From: Dongia rigui
GTDB lineage: Bacteria > Pseudomonadota > Alphaproteobacteria > Dongiales > Dongiaceae
DNA length: 64,000 nt
NCBI RefSeq assembly: GCF_034044635.1
Contig: NZ_JAXCLX010000004.1
Location: 1 to 64,000, forward strand
Direction of reading: 5' to 3'
Part shown: piece after piece, positions 57,684-64,000 of the stretch
How the letters are laid out: each line of letters begins with the position of its first letter
Numbering within the stretch: the first letter of the stretch is position 1
Translations under genes and position numbers: made by a program
Notes under the pieces: model-generated
Database searches by the model: none
What the model was told of the DNA's origin: nothing
Seen by the model: the letters and a program-made list of their open reading frames with translations, nothing else

Positions 57684-58337
57684 TCAGAATTTGTAGCCGA
57701 TACCCATACCGAAGATCCACGGATCGACATTGACATCGGCTTTGACCGCGCCGTGGTTGATGTTGACATCAGTATCGAGGAACAGGCGCTTCACGTCGGC
57801 GTTGACATACCAGTTGTCGGCGATGCGCACATCGACGCCGGCCTGCAAGGCCCAGCCCAGGCTGTTCTCGTAATCGACATCGGTCACGACGCCATGGTTG
57901 GGGTTGTCGACAGCGTAGAAGATCGAATAGTTGATGCCAGCGCCGACATAGGGGCTGACCACGCCCTTGCTGAGGAAGTGGTACTGCAGCAGAAGTGTGG
58001 GCGGTAACAGCCAGACATCACCCAGATCAACGTCCCCGAGATCGGTGTTCTTCGCTTTGACGTCGTGATGCGTTGTCGCCGCAATCAGTTCCAGGGCGAT
58101 GTTGTCGGTGATGAAATAGCTGATATCGATTTCAGGCGTCGCCGTATTCGAAAGGTCGGTATCGCCGCCGATCGGATCGATGTCGGCATTGTCGGCCGGC
58201 ACGACGCCGAGCGCGCGCAAGCGCACCAGGAAATCGCCGGCAGTCTTGCCGGGCGCTTCCTGCGCCATCGCGGCATCCGCCGCAAAGAGTGAGCCTGCGG
58301 CGATGATGCCAGCAAGCCAGAGGCTTTTCTTGATCAT
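57684..58337 (-). CDS. ompW: OmpW family outer membrane protein
   Basis: A 217-residue protein with a signal peptide (MIKKSLWLAGIIAAGSLFAA, cleavage after AMA) and an eight-stranded beta-barrel pattern. Family features are FLVRLRALGVVPAD, ISYFITDNIALELIAATTHH, LLPPTLLLQYHF, PYVGAGINYSIFY and the final WIFGMGIGYKF, which ends in phenylalanine as outer-membrane barrels do. OmpW forms a narrow hydrophobic channel in the outer membrane. Length is normal. Confidence 0.93.
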   Translation of the reverse strand: MIKKSLWLAGIIAAGSLFAADAAMAQEAPGKTAGDFLVRLRALGVVPADNADIDPIGGDTDLSNTATPEIDISYFITDNIALELIAATTHHDVKAKNTDLGDVDLGDVWLLPPTLLLQYHFLSKGVVSPYVGAGINYSIFYAVDNPNHGVVTDVDYENSLGWALQAGVDVRIADNWYVNADVKRLFLDTDVNINHGAVKADVNVDPWIFGMGIGYKF

Positions 58338-58476
58338 TGTTTTTCATCCCGGAAAAGAACGCGAACGGATGTCGATGCCATCGGTGACGACGGGCGCCGG
58401 TATCCACCACGAACATGGGGGGATGGCAGGATACTGTCAGCGGTGCAGAATGACGCGTGACAGGCTGGCACAGAAC

Positions 58477-59943
58477 CTAGATCAGGTTCGGGGAATTCTG
58501 TCTTGACGAGACGTCGGTGGTGGCCAGTTCTGCAGCCGCAGCTGTGCCCAGCGCCTTGAGCGTCGCCAGCGCCCGCAGGCGCGCCTTGGCGTGGTCGACC
58601 AACGGCAACGGGTAGCTGCGTCCCAAGGAGACATGCGCTGCCGACAATTCTGAGAGCGATGCCGTCGACGGCTCGTGAATGGCGTGCGTTGGCAGCTTAG
58701 CCAGTTCCGGCAGCCAGCGCCGAACATAGGTACCTTCTGGGTCGAATTTGATTCCCTGCGTGATGGGATTGAATACCCGGAAGTAGGGTGCGGCATCCGC
58801 GCCCGATCCAGCGACCCACTGCCAATTGCCGGCGTTCTGCGCGAGGTCGGCATCGACCAGCGTATCCCAGAACCATTTCTCGCCGTCGCGCCAATCGAGC
58901 AGCAGATCCTTGATCAGGAAGGATGCGGTGATCATGCGGACGCGGTTGTGCATCCACCCCGTGGTCCACAATTCGCGCATGCCGGCATCGACGATCGGAT
59001 AGCCGGTCAGGCCCTTCTGCCAAGCGGCCAACTGTGTCGGTGCAGAGCGATAGGGAAAGGCATCGAACTGCCGGTTCCAATTGTCCACGGGCAGGCGGGG
59101 GAAGTGATAGAGCAGGTGGCTATTGAAATCGCGCCAACCCAGTTCGCGCAGGTATCCGTTTTGGCTCGGTGAGCCTTCCTGGCTCAGCTGCCGCCACAAT
59201 GCGTGCACGCTGATCTCGCCCCAGGCGAGATGCGGGCTGAGGCGCGATGTTCCCTCGATATCCGGCCGATCACGCGCGGTGCCATAGTCCGCGAGCTTCT
59301 CCGGCAGGCGCTGCAGCATCGCCTGCGCGCCGGCTTCCCCCGGGCGCCACTGTGTGGTCATGCCGGCCGTCCAAGGTGCATGCTCCTCCAAGGCAGCGAG
59401 GTCGCTCGCCCCCGGCCATGTCGATGGTGCAGTTAGTGCTGTAGGCGCCGGGCAGGGTGCCGGTGGTTGGTAACTCTCGGCAAGGCGGCGCCAGAACGGC
59501 GTGAAGACGCGAAAAGGGTCGCCCTTCAGCGTCTTCAGCGTCCAAGGGTCGTGCAGGCGATTGCCGTGATGCTCGACAATCTCGATGCCGGCGGCGCGCG
59601 CAGCGGTGACCACCTTGGCATCGATGGCAAGTCCGCGCGGTTCCAGGCGGCGATTGAAGTGCAGCGCCGTGGCGCCGCTTTCCTGCGCCAGGCTCATGAC
59701 CTGGTCGAGGGCATCGCCGCGACGCACGACCAGGTGCGAACCAAGCGATCGCAGCGCCGAATCCAGCGCCAGCAGGCTGCGTCCCCGCCACCAGCGCGCA
59801 GCGCCACCCAGGTGCTTGTCGTCGTCAACGAAGAACGGGATGACCGGTCGGCCGGTCTTGGCGGCATGGAAGATGGCCGGATTGTCGTCCAGCCGAAGGT
59901 CACGCCGCAGCCAGATGAGGATCGGTGGATGTGTTCTGTTCAT
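58477..59943 (-). CDS. phrB: Cryptochrome/DNA photolyase family protein (class I CPD photolyase)
   Basis: A 488-residue protein. The N-terminal antenna domain begins ILIWLRRDLRLDDNPAIFHA. The FAD-binding domain has TSRLSPHLAWGEISVHALWR, REFGW-like LRELGWRDFNSHLLYHF, and PIVDAGMRELWTTGWMHNRV with WLIDxxDAD-like WFWDTLVDADLAQNAGNWQW. The order and tryptophans fit a class I CPD photolyase that repairs UV dimers with blue light. A cryptochrome role cannot be excluded by eye. It starts 126 bases from the divergent nucleosidase gene. Confidence 0.93.
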   Translation of the reverse strand: MNRTHPPILIWLRRDLRLDDNPAIFHAAKTGRPVIPFFVDDDKHLGGAARWWRGRSLLALDSALRSLGSHLVVRRGDALDQVMSLAQESGATALHFNRRLEPRGLAIDAKVVTAARAAGIEIVEHHGNRLHDPWTLKTLKGDPFRVFTPFWRRLAESYQPPAPCPAPTALTAPSTWPGASDLAALEEHAPWTAGMTTQWRPGEAGAQAMLQRLPEKLADYGTARDRPDIEGTSRLSPHLAWGEISVHALWRQLSQEGSPSQNGYLRELGWRDFNSHLLYHFPRLPVDNWNRQFDAFPYRSAPTQLAAWQKGLTGYPIVDAGMRELWTTGWMHNRVRMITASFLIKDLLLDWRDGEKWFWDTLVDADLAQNAGNWQWVAGSGADAAPYFRVFNPITQGIKFDPEGTYVRRWLPELAKLPTHAIHEPSTASLSELSAAHVSLGRSYPLPLVDHAKARLRALATLKALGTAAAAELATTDVSSRQNSPNLI

Positions 59944-60069
59944 TTACGCTGCGCCATCGATTGCGCTCCATTATACGTGGAGACTGGCGTTTGGGATCAT
60001 TGCCAGTGCTGGACGTCAGGGTTTTCCCCATTTAACCTCTTTTCGCAGCAACCAAGCATTAGACGAAGC

Positions 60070-60849
60070 ATGACCACAAAAAATGCCCCCTTGGCCGTCA
60101 TCTGTGCGATGGCGGCGGAGAAAGCCGCTCTCAGGGAGCATATGTCCCATATCGAGGTTCGGGAACTGCTGGGACGCCCGGTGACGCTGGGGCGGTTGGA
60201 AGATCATGACGTCGTGGTGGCGGAGAGCGGTGTGGGCAAGGTGGCCTCGGCCGTGACCGCTGCCTTGCTGGCGCGGGAATTCTCCTGCCGCGGTTTGGTC
60301 GTCAGCGGGGTGGCGGGTGGTCTCGACCCCGCCCTCAACATCGGGGACACGGTCATCGCGCAGTCGCTGGTCCAGCACGATTATGGCCATCTGCATGACG
60401 CCGCCTTGACGCCCTTCCGCCCGGGTGTCCCGCCTTTGGGCGATCATCGCCATGACTTTTCCTTCGACCTGCCAGCGGCGCTGGCCGAGAAGCTGGGGCG
60501 CCTCGCTGCCGAAATAGCGTTGCCGGATCTGCCGGCGGATCTGCTGCCGACCCAAAGCGCAGAAGCGCCGCCGCGTCGGGTCTTGATGGGCCGCATCCTC
60601 TCGGGCGATCAGTTCATCAACAGTGAGGCGGTCCGTGACCGCCTGCACCGCGCGTTCTCGGCCCATGCAGTCGAGATGGAAGGGGCGGCGGTCGCCCAGG
60701 TCGGTGCCTTGCTCGGGCTGCCGGTTGTCGTGGTGCGCTGTCTCAGCGATCTCGCCGGCGCCGACAGCCATCTCGATTTTCCCCGCTTCGTAAGCGCGGT
60801 GGCACCGGGTGCGGCCTTGGTCCTGCGCCGCATCATCCGCGCGCTTTGA
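60070..60849 (+). CDS. 5'-methylthioadenosine/S-adenosylhomocysteine nucleosidase-like phosphorylase family protein
   Basis: A 259-residue protein of the purine nucleoside phosphorylase/MTAN fold. It begins AVICAMAAEKAALREHM, has the glycine-rich VVSGVAGGLDPALNIGDTVI, SGDQFINSEAV, the substrate-binding VEMEGAAVAQVG and the catalytic Asp in VRCLSDLAGADS. These are the MTAN motifs; it should hydrolyse methylthioadenosine or S-adenosylhomocysteine. It is longer than the 230 residues of the usual enzyme because of an insertion around residues 145-175 (PADLLPTQSAEAPPRR), so its substrate could differ. Confidence 0.85.
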   Translation: MTTKNAPLAVICAMAAEKAALREHMSHIEVRELLGRPVTLGRLEDHDVVVAESGVGKVASAVTAALLAREFSCRGLVVSGVAGGLDPALNIGDTVIAQSLVQHDYGHLHDAALTPFRPGVPPLGDHRHDFSFDLPAALAEKLGRLAAEIALPDLPADLLPTQSAEAPPRRVLMGRILSGDQFINSEAVRDRLHRAFSAHAVEMEGAAVAQVGALLGLPVVVVRCLSDLAGADSHLDFPRFVSAVAPGAALVLRRIIRAL

Positions 60850-60851
60850 AC

Positions 60852-61076
60852 ATGCCCGGTGGTCCCGGCATTCTGACGAGCAGTATCGTTCTGGCCGTCG
60901 CCCTCGCTCTGGGCGTCCTTGCCAATCTGCAGACGCGTCGCCCCTATGAGAGGCGCATCCACGGCGTGCCCTGGGTCGCTGTTCAGTTCATGGCGGTGGT
61001 GATCTCTGCCATTCTCATCATGCATATCGCCGGTCTGGTGACCGGGCACGCCTTCACCGGTCGCGCACCTTACTGA
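60852..61076 (+). CDS. Small membrane protein of unknown function
   Basis: A 74-residue protein with two predicted membrane helices (about 7-26 and 44-65) joined by a short basic loop (QTRRPYERRIHGVPWVAV). It follows the nucleosidase gene by two bases and so is likely cotranscribed. I recognise no characterised family; similar short proteins are common in alphaproteobacteria. ATG 60852 was preferred to TTG 60846. Its end overlaps the convergent HIT gene by seven bases. Confidence 0.7.
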   Translation: MPGGPGILTSSIVLAVALALGVLANLQTRRPYERRIHGVPWVAVQFMAVVISAILIMHIAGLVTGHAFTGRAPY

Positions 61077-61489
61077 AAGGGGCCGAAGGCGGGGCGCAGT
61101 TTGGCCAACTCGGCCTCGGCATCGCCGCCAAGGGCCACGGTCGGTTGCACGCCCCAGATCGGGCGCGGCCAGGCCGCATCCGTTTTATACCGCGCGATGA
61201 TGTGGACATGGAGCTGCGGCACCGCGTTGCCGAGGGCCGCGACATTCAGCTTGTCCGGGGACAGCAACGCCTTCAGGGCGCGGCTTGCCCGGCTGATCTC
61301 GCCCATCAATTGCTGTTGCTGCGCTTCGGCAAGGTCGATGATCTCGCGGACATCCGGCACGCACGGCACCAGGATGAGCCAGGGATAGGCCCGGTCATTC
61401 ATGCGCAGGACGCGGCACAGCGGCCAGTCACCGAGCGTGAAAGTGTCTGCAGACAATTGCGCATGCAGTGCGAATGTGTTGGCGCTCAC
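61070..61489 (-). CDS. HIT family protein
   Basis: A 139-residue histidine triad protein. The signature is in NAVPQLHVHIIARYKTDAAW, with the triad histidines in HVHIIAR and the usual preceding NVAALGN. HIT proteins hydrolyse or transfer nucleotides from dinucleoside polyphosphates or AMP-linked compounds; the substrate here is unknown. The N-terminal half (LGDWPLCRVLRMNDRAYPWL, ILVP) is typical of the short HIT branch with a diadenosine-polyphosphate hydrolase annotation. Confidence 0.9.
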   Translation of the reverse strand: MSANTFALHAQLSADTFTLGDWPLCRVLRMNDRAYPWLILVPCVPDVREIIDLAEAQQQQLMGEISRASRALKALLSPDKLNVAALGNAVPQLHVHIIARYKTDAAWPRPIWGVQPTVALGGDAEAELAKLRPAFGPFQ

Positions 61490-61589
61490 ATTCTCTCTCC
61501 TTGTTCAAAGGTCGGGGCGGCCCAGCCTTGTCATCGAATCCGGAACCGGGGCAAAGTAGCACAGATTTGCACCCCGCTGGGGACAGGTG

Positions 61590-62480
61590 ATGAAACCGGT
61601 ACATATTGCATTGGCGCTCCTGGTGGCGGCCCTGTGGGGCATCAATTTCGTTGCCATCAAGATCGGGCTGAAGGACTTCCCACCCTTTCTGTTGTCGGCG
61701 CTGCGTTTTGCAGCCGTTGCCATGCCGATGCTGTTTTTCGTCGGCAGGCCCTGTGTCAGCTGGCGCTGGATTTTGTCGATCGGCTTTGTTCTCGGCGTCG
61801 TCAAATTCGGGCTGCTGTTCCTCGGTATGGATCTCGGCATGCCGGCCGGGCTTTCCTCCCTGGTGCTGCAGGCGCAGGCGCTATTCACCGTTGTCTTTGC
61901 GATGCTGTTCCTGGGCGAGCGGCTGCGCACGGTCCAGGCCATCGGCATTGCGCTTGCTGCCGGCGGCCTCATTCTGATCGGGATCGAGCGCGCGCAGGAG
62001 ACAAGCCTTGTCGGCCTGGTCCTGGTGGTTGCCGCCGCCTGTGCCTGGGGCTACGCCAATATCCTGATGAAGCAGGCCAAGGCGCCGAACATGCTGAACC
62101 TGATCATTTGGGTCGCGGTCATCCCGCCGCTGCCGATGGCATTGTTGTCCTGGACCTTCGAGGGGACCGAGCGCATCGCTGCCTCTCTCACCGCCCTGTC
62201 TTGGAGCGGGGTCCTATCCGTGCTCTACATTGCCTGGGCCTCGACCATCGTCGCGTTCACGCTTTGGGTCTATTTGCTGCGACTCTATTCGGCCAGCGTC
62301 GTGGCACCGTTCTCCCTGATGGTGCCGATTTTCGGGATCGCAGCTTCGGCGTTGGTTCTGGGCGAAAAATTGTCGCTGCTGGAGGTTGCGGCGGGCGTTC
62401 TGACGCTTATAGGGTTACTGTGCGTCGTTCGCGCTCCCAAAACACTTACTCAGGTTGCCGCCAGTGCTGCTCGTTCTTAG
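61590..62480 (+). CDS. eamA: EamA-type exporter of the drug/metabolite transporter family
   Basis: A 296-residue protein with ten predicted membrane helices in two EamA repeats. The stretches ALWGINFVAIKIGLKDFPPF, LGMPAGLSSLVLQAQALFTV and PFSLMVPIFGIAASALVLGE closely follow E. coli EamA, an exporter of O-acetylserine and cysteine. The substrate here is therefore plausible but unproven. GGGGA six bases upstream supports ATG 61590 over GTG 61587. The next gene overlaps the end by 17 bases. Confidence 0.85.
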   Translation: MKPVHIALALLVAALWGINFVAIKIGLKDFPPFLLSALRFAAVAMPMLFFVGRPCVSWRWILSIGFVLGVVKFGLLFLGMDLGMPAGLSSLVLQAQALFTVVFAMLFLGERLRTVQAIGIALAAGGLILIGIERAQETSLVGLVLVVAAACAWGYANILMKQAKAPNMLNLIIWVAVIPPLPMALLSWTFEGTERIAASLTALSWSGVLSVLYIAWASTIVAFTLWVYLLRLYSASVVAPFSLMVPIFGIAASALVLGEKLSLLEVAAGVLTLIGLLCVVRAPKTLTQVAASAARS

Positions 62481-63738
62481 GCCCGTCTTCTCGCTTCTAT
62501 TCGGCTGCGGTCTGCTGGTTTTGGGCAACGGCCTGATCGGCATTCTTCTGCCCGTGCGCTTAGGCATCGAACAGGTCTCGGCCGATATCTCCGGCCTCGT
62601 CATGTCGGCCTATTACCTGGGCTTCATGATGGGCAGCGTCTCTGGCCAGGGCATCATCCGGCGCGTCGGGCATATCCGCGCCTTCGCGGCTTTTGCGGCG
62701 CTGGCCACCGCCACGTCCCTCGTGCATGCCCTGGTCTTCAACGTGGCCCTCTGGGCGGTGCTGCGCATCCTGACCGGTTTCTGCATCGCGGCCCTCTATG
62801 CGACGATCGAGAGCTGGCTCAATGTGAAGGCCAGCAATGAAGGGCGCGGCCAGATTCTCTCGATCTATCTGGTGACGACCTATCTCGCCTCGCTGATCGG
62901 CCAGCTGCTGATCAATGCCATCGAGATCGAAGGGCTGGGCCTCTTCTGCCTCGGTGCCTTGCTGATGGCGCTGTCGCTGGTCCCCGTGGTGTTGACGCGC
63001 GTCGCCGGGCCGGAACTCGGCGGCGTCAAGCGGCTGGGCCTGCGCGTTCTTTACAAGGCATCGCCGCTGGGTGTCGTGGCGACCTGGGGTGCCGGCATGC
63101 TGTCCGGCGCCTTCTATGCTTTGGGCGCCATCTATGCCGGCAGTCTGCATCTCAGTGTCTTGCAGATATCGCTTTTCATGGGCGTGCCGATCTTCGGCGG
63201 GCTCGTGCTGCAATGGCCGATCGGGCGCTTGTCCGATCGCTATGACCGCCGCACCGTTCTGCTGGGCGTGCTGGTGATGTGCGTGCTCTCAAGTGTCGTC
63301 TTGAGCATCTTCAGCTTCGGCGGCGCATCGCTGACCACCTTGTTGATCGCCGTCGTGTTCCTAGGTGGTGCGCTCGCCACGATCTATCCGATCGCGGTGG
63401 CGCAGGCCTATGACTATGTCGATCGCTCCGACATGGTGGGCGCTTCCGGCGGGCTGCTGCTGGTCTGGGCCATCGGCGGTACGGTCGGCCCGCTGGTGGC
63501 ATCGTTCTTCATGGGGCGTTTCGGGCCGTCGGCGTTGTTCGTCTATTTGGCTGTCGTCGGCTCCGCCATTGCCGCCTTCACCGCCTATCGTATGCTCCGC
63601 CGCCAGGCACTGCCGTCTGCCGAGCAGACGAATTTCGTGCCGATGCAGACGACCTCCGCCATCGCCAACGCGCTCGACCCGCGCACTGATCCGTTGCCGG
63701 AGTTCTATTACAACGACGAAGACCCGGGCGACCGTTAG
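62464..63738 (+). CDS. MFS transporter (YcaD-like)
   Basis: A 424-residue major facilitator protein with twelve predicted helices. Typical features are the FxLxLGNGLxGxLLPVRL start, MSAYYLGFMMGSVSGQGIIR (motif A region) and the second-half motif PIGRLSDRYDRRTVLLGV. The layout resembles E. coli YcaD and related transporters of unknown substrate. It starts with GTG 62464 inside the eamA-like gene (an alternative TTG is at 62455), so the two exporters are coupled. The C-terminal 40 residues are hydrophilic. A terminator overlaps its stop. Confidence 0.85.
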   Translation: MLLVLRPVFSLLFGCGLLVLGNGLIGILLPVRLGIEQVSADISGLVMSAYYLGFMMGSVSGQGIIRRVGHIRAFAAFAALATATSLVHALVFNVALWAVLRILTGFCIAALYATIESWLNVKASNEGRGQILSIYLVTTYLASLIGQLLINAIEIEGLGLFCLGALLMALSLVPVVLTRVAGPELGGVKRLGLRVLYKASPLGVVATWGAGMLSGAFYALGAIYAGSLHLSVLQISLFMGVPIFGGLVLQWPIGRLSDRYDRRTVLLGVLVMCVLSSVVLSIFSFGGASLTTLLIAVVFLGGALATIYPIAVAQAYDYVDRSDMVGASGGLLLVWAIGGTVGPLVASFFMGRFGPSALFVYLAVVGSAIAAFTAYRMLRRQALPSAEQTNFVPMQTTSAIANALDPRTDPLPEFYYNDEDPGDR

Positions 63739-63755
63739 GCCGCCCGGGACTTTTT
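63723..63755 (+). terminator. Terminator overlapping the MFS gene end
   Basis: Stem CCCGGGCG (63723-63730) paired with CGCCCGGG (63741-63748), a 10-base loop containing the stop codon, then AC and TTTTT. It ends the eamA-MFS transcript before the convergent betA-like gene. Confidence 0.85.
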
Positions 63756-64000
63756 CAGCGTTGCGACGTCTGCCAGTTCGGCGACTGCCAGACCGGCGCG
63801 TTGGCCGGGGGCAGGGGTGTTTTGCCGCGGATCATGTCGCTGCACTTCTCCGCCATCATGATGGTCGGCGCGTTGAGGTTGCCGCTGACGATCGAGGGCA
63901 TGATCGAGGCATCCGCGACTCGCAGGTTCTCGATGCCGTGTACGCGCGCTTGCGGATCGACCACCGCCATCTCGTCCGTGCCCATCTTGCATGAGCAGGA
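63755..64000 (-). CDS. betA: Choline dehydrogenase (GMC oxidoreductase), C-terminal end (partial)
   Basis: Only the last 81 residues are in the window. They read SCKMG, then [40 protein letters not shown], and [19 protein letters not shown], which is the conserved C-terminal part of choline dehydrogenase and its close GMC relatives. The GMC catalytic histidine would lie outside the window. BetA oxidises choline to betaine aldehyde. Related alcohol dehydrogenases of the same family cannot be excluded from this fragment. Confidence 0.88.
   Translation of the reverse strand, partial: SCSCKMGTDEMAVVDPQARVHGIENLRVADASIMPSIVSGNLNAPTIMMAEKCSDMIRGKTPLPPANAPVWQSPNWQTSQR

Overview
This window is a stretch of alphaproteobacterial chromosome with high GC content. 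It most likely comes from a member of the Rhodospirillales or a close relative. The evidence is: the order tuf-trpT-secE-nusG-rplKAJL-rpoBC; a LexA gene preceded by the alphaproteobacterial SOS operator GTTC-N7-GTTC; the lexA / moeA-moaC-trpC-trpD-trpG block; a sensor kinase with the PleC/DivJ/PdhS type of H-box region; a sulfite-reduction operon with DUF2849 and DUF934 proteins; and an HpnCDE squalene module. No phage, integrase, insertion sequence, CRISPR array or rRNA was seen. The species cannot be named from the sequence alone.

Layout. 1-12.4 kb: end of tuf, tRNA-Trp, secE, nusG, the L11/L1 and L10/L12 ribosomal protein genes, rpoB and rpoC, closed by a strong terminator; the longer gaps contain RNA hairpins. 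12.4-13.6 kb: a soluble PAS histidine kinase on the opposite strand. 13.9-18.8 kb: a translationally coupled operon hpnB-hpnC-hpnD-hpnE plus a GNAT acetyltransferase, which makes squalene for hopanoids; the squalene-hopene cyclase is not here. 18.9-25.7 kb: gabD, gltX, a ComEC-like channel protein whose C-terminal nuclease-like domain looks dead, lexA with its SOS box, and a small secreted LprI-like protein. 25.8-37.6 kb (mostly minus strand): molybdenum cofactor genes moeA and moaC, trpC-trpD-trpG, then trpE and ppiD. Between trpG and trpE lies a plus-strand unit of three genes: a P-type-ATPase-like membrane protein that has lost every catalytic motif, a divergent polysaccharide deacetylase and a GNAT enzyme. 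37.8-41.6 kb: tpiA, secG, pyrG, kdsA.

41.7-53.5 kb is the main accessory region and is devoted largely to organophosphonates. phnW-phnA-phnY would turn 2-aminoethylphosphonate into phosphonoacetaldehyde, then phosphonoacetate, then acetate and phosphate, under a divergent LysR regulator. Next to it a second, GcvA-like LysR regulator is divergent from a gene pair resembling TmpA/TmpB, an oxygenase pathway that hydroxylates and then oxidatively cleaves (methylated) aminoethylphosphonates. A large fusion of a small-molecule kinase with a class III aminotransferase/phospho-lyase and an acyl-CoA dehydrogenase flank the cluster. No phosphonate transporter or phosphonatase (PhnX) is visible.

53.6-57.7 kb: a Zur-type regulator, then the assimilatory sulfite/siroheme operon (siroheme synthase N-terminal enzyme, DUF2849, hemoprotein reductase, DUF934). 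57.7-64 kb: OmpW-like porin, photolyase, MTA/SAH nucleosidase, small membrane protein, HIT protein, EamA-type exporter, an MFS transporter and the 3' end of a choline dehydrogenase.

The parts most worth a second look are the catalytically dead P-type ATPase and its operon, the kinase/phospho-lyase fusion beside two parallel phosphonate routes, two perfect operator-like palindromes between the second LysR gene and tmpA, and a siroheme synthase that carries a broken remnant of its methyltransferase domain.
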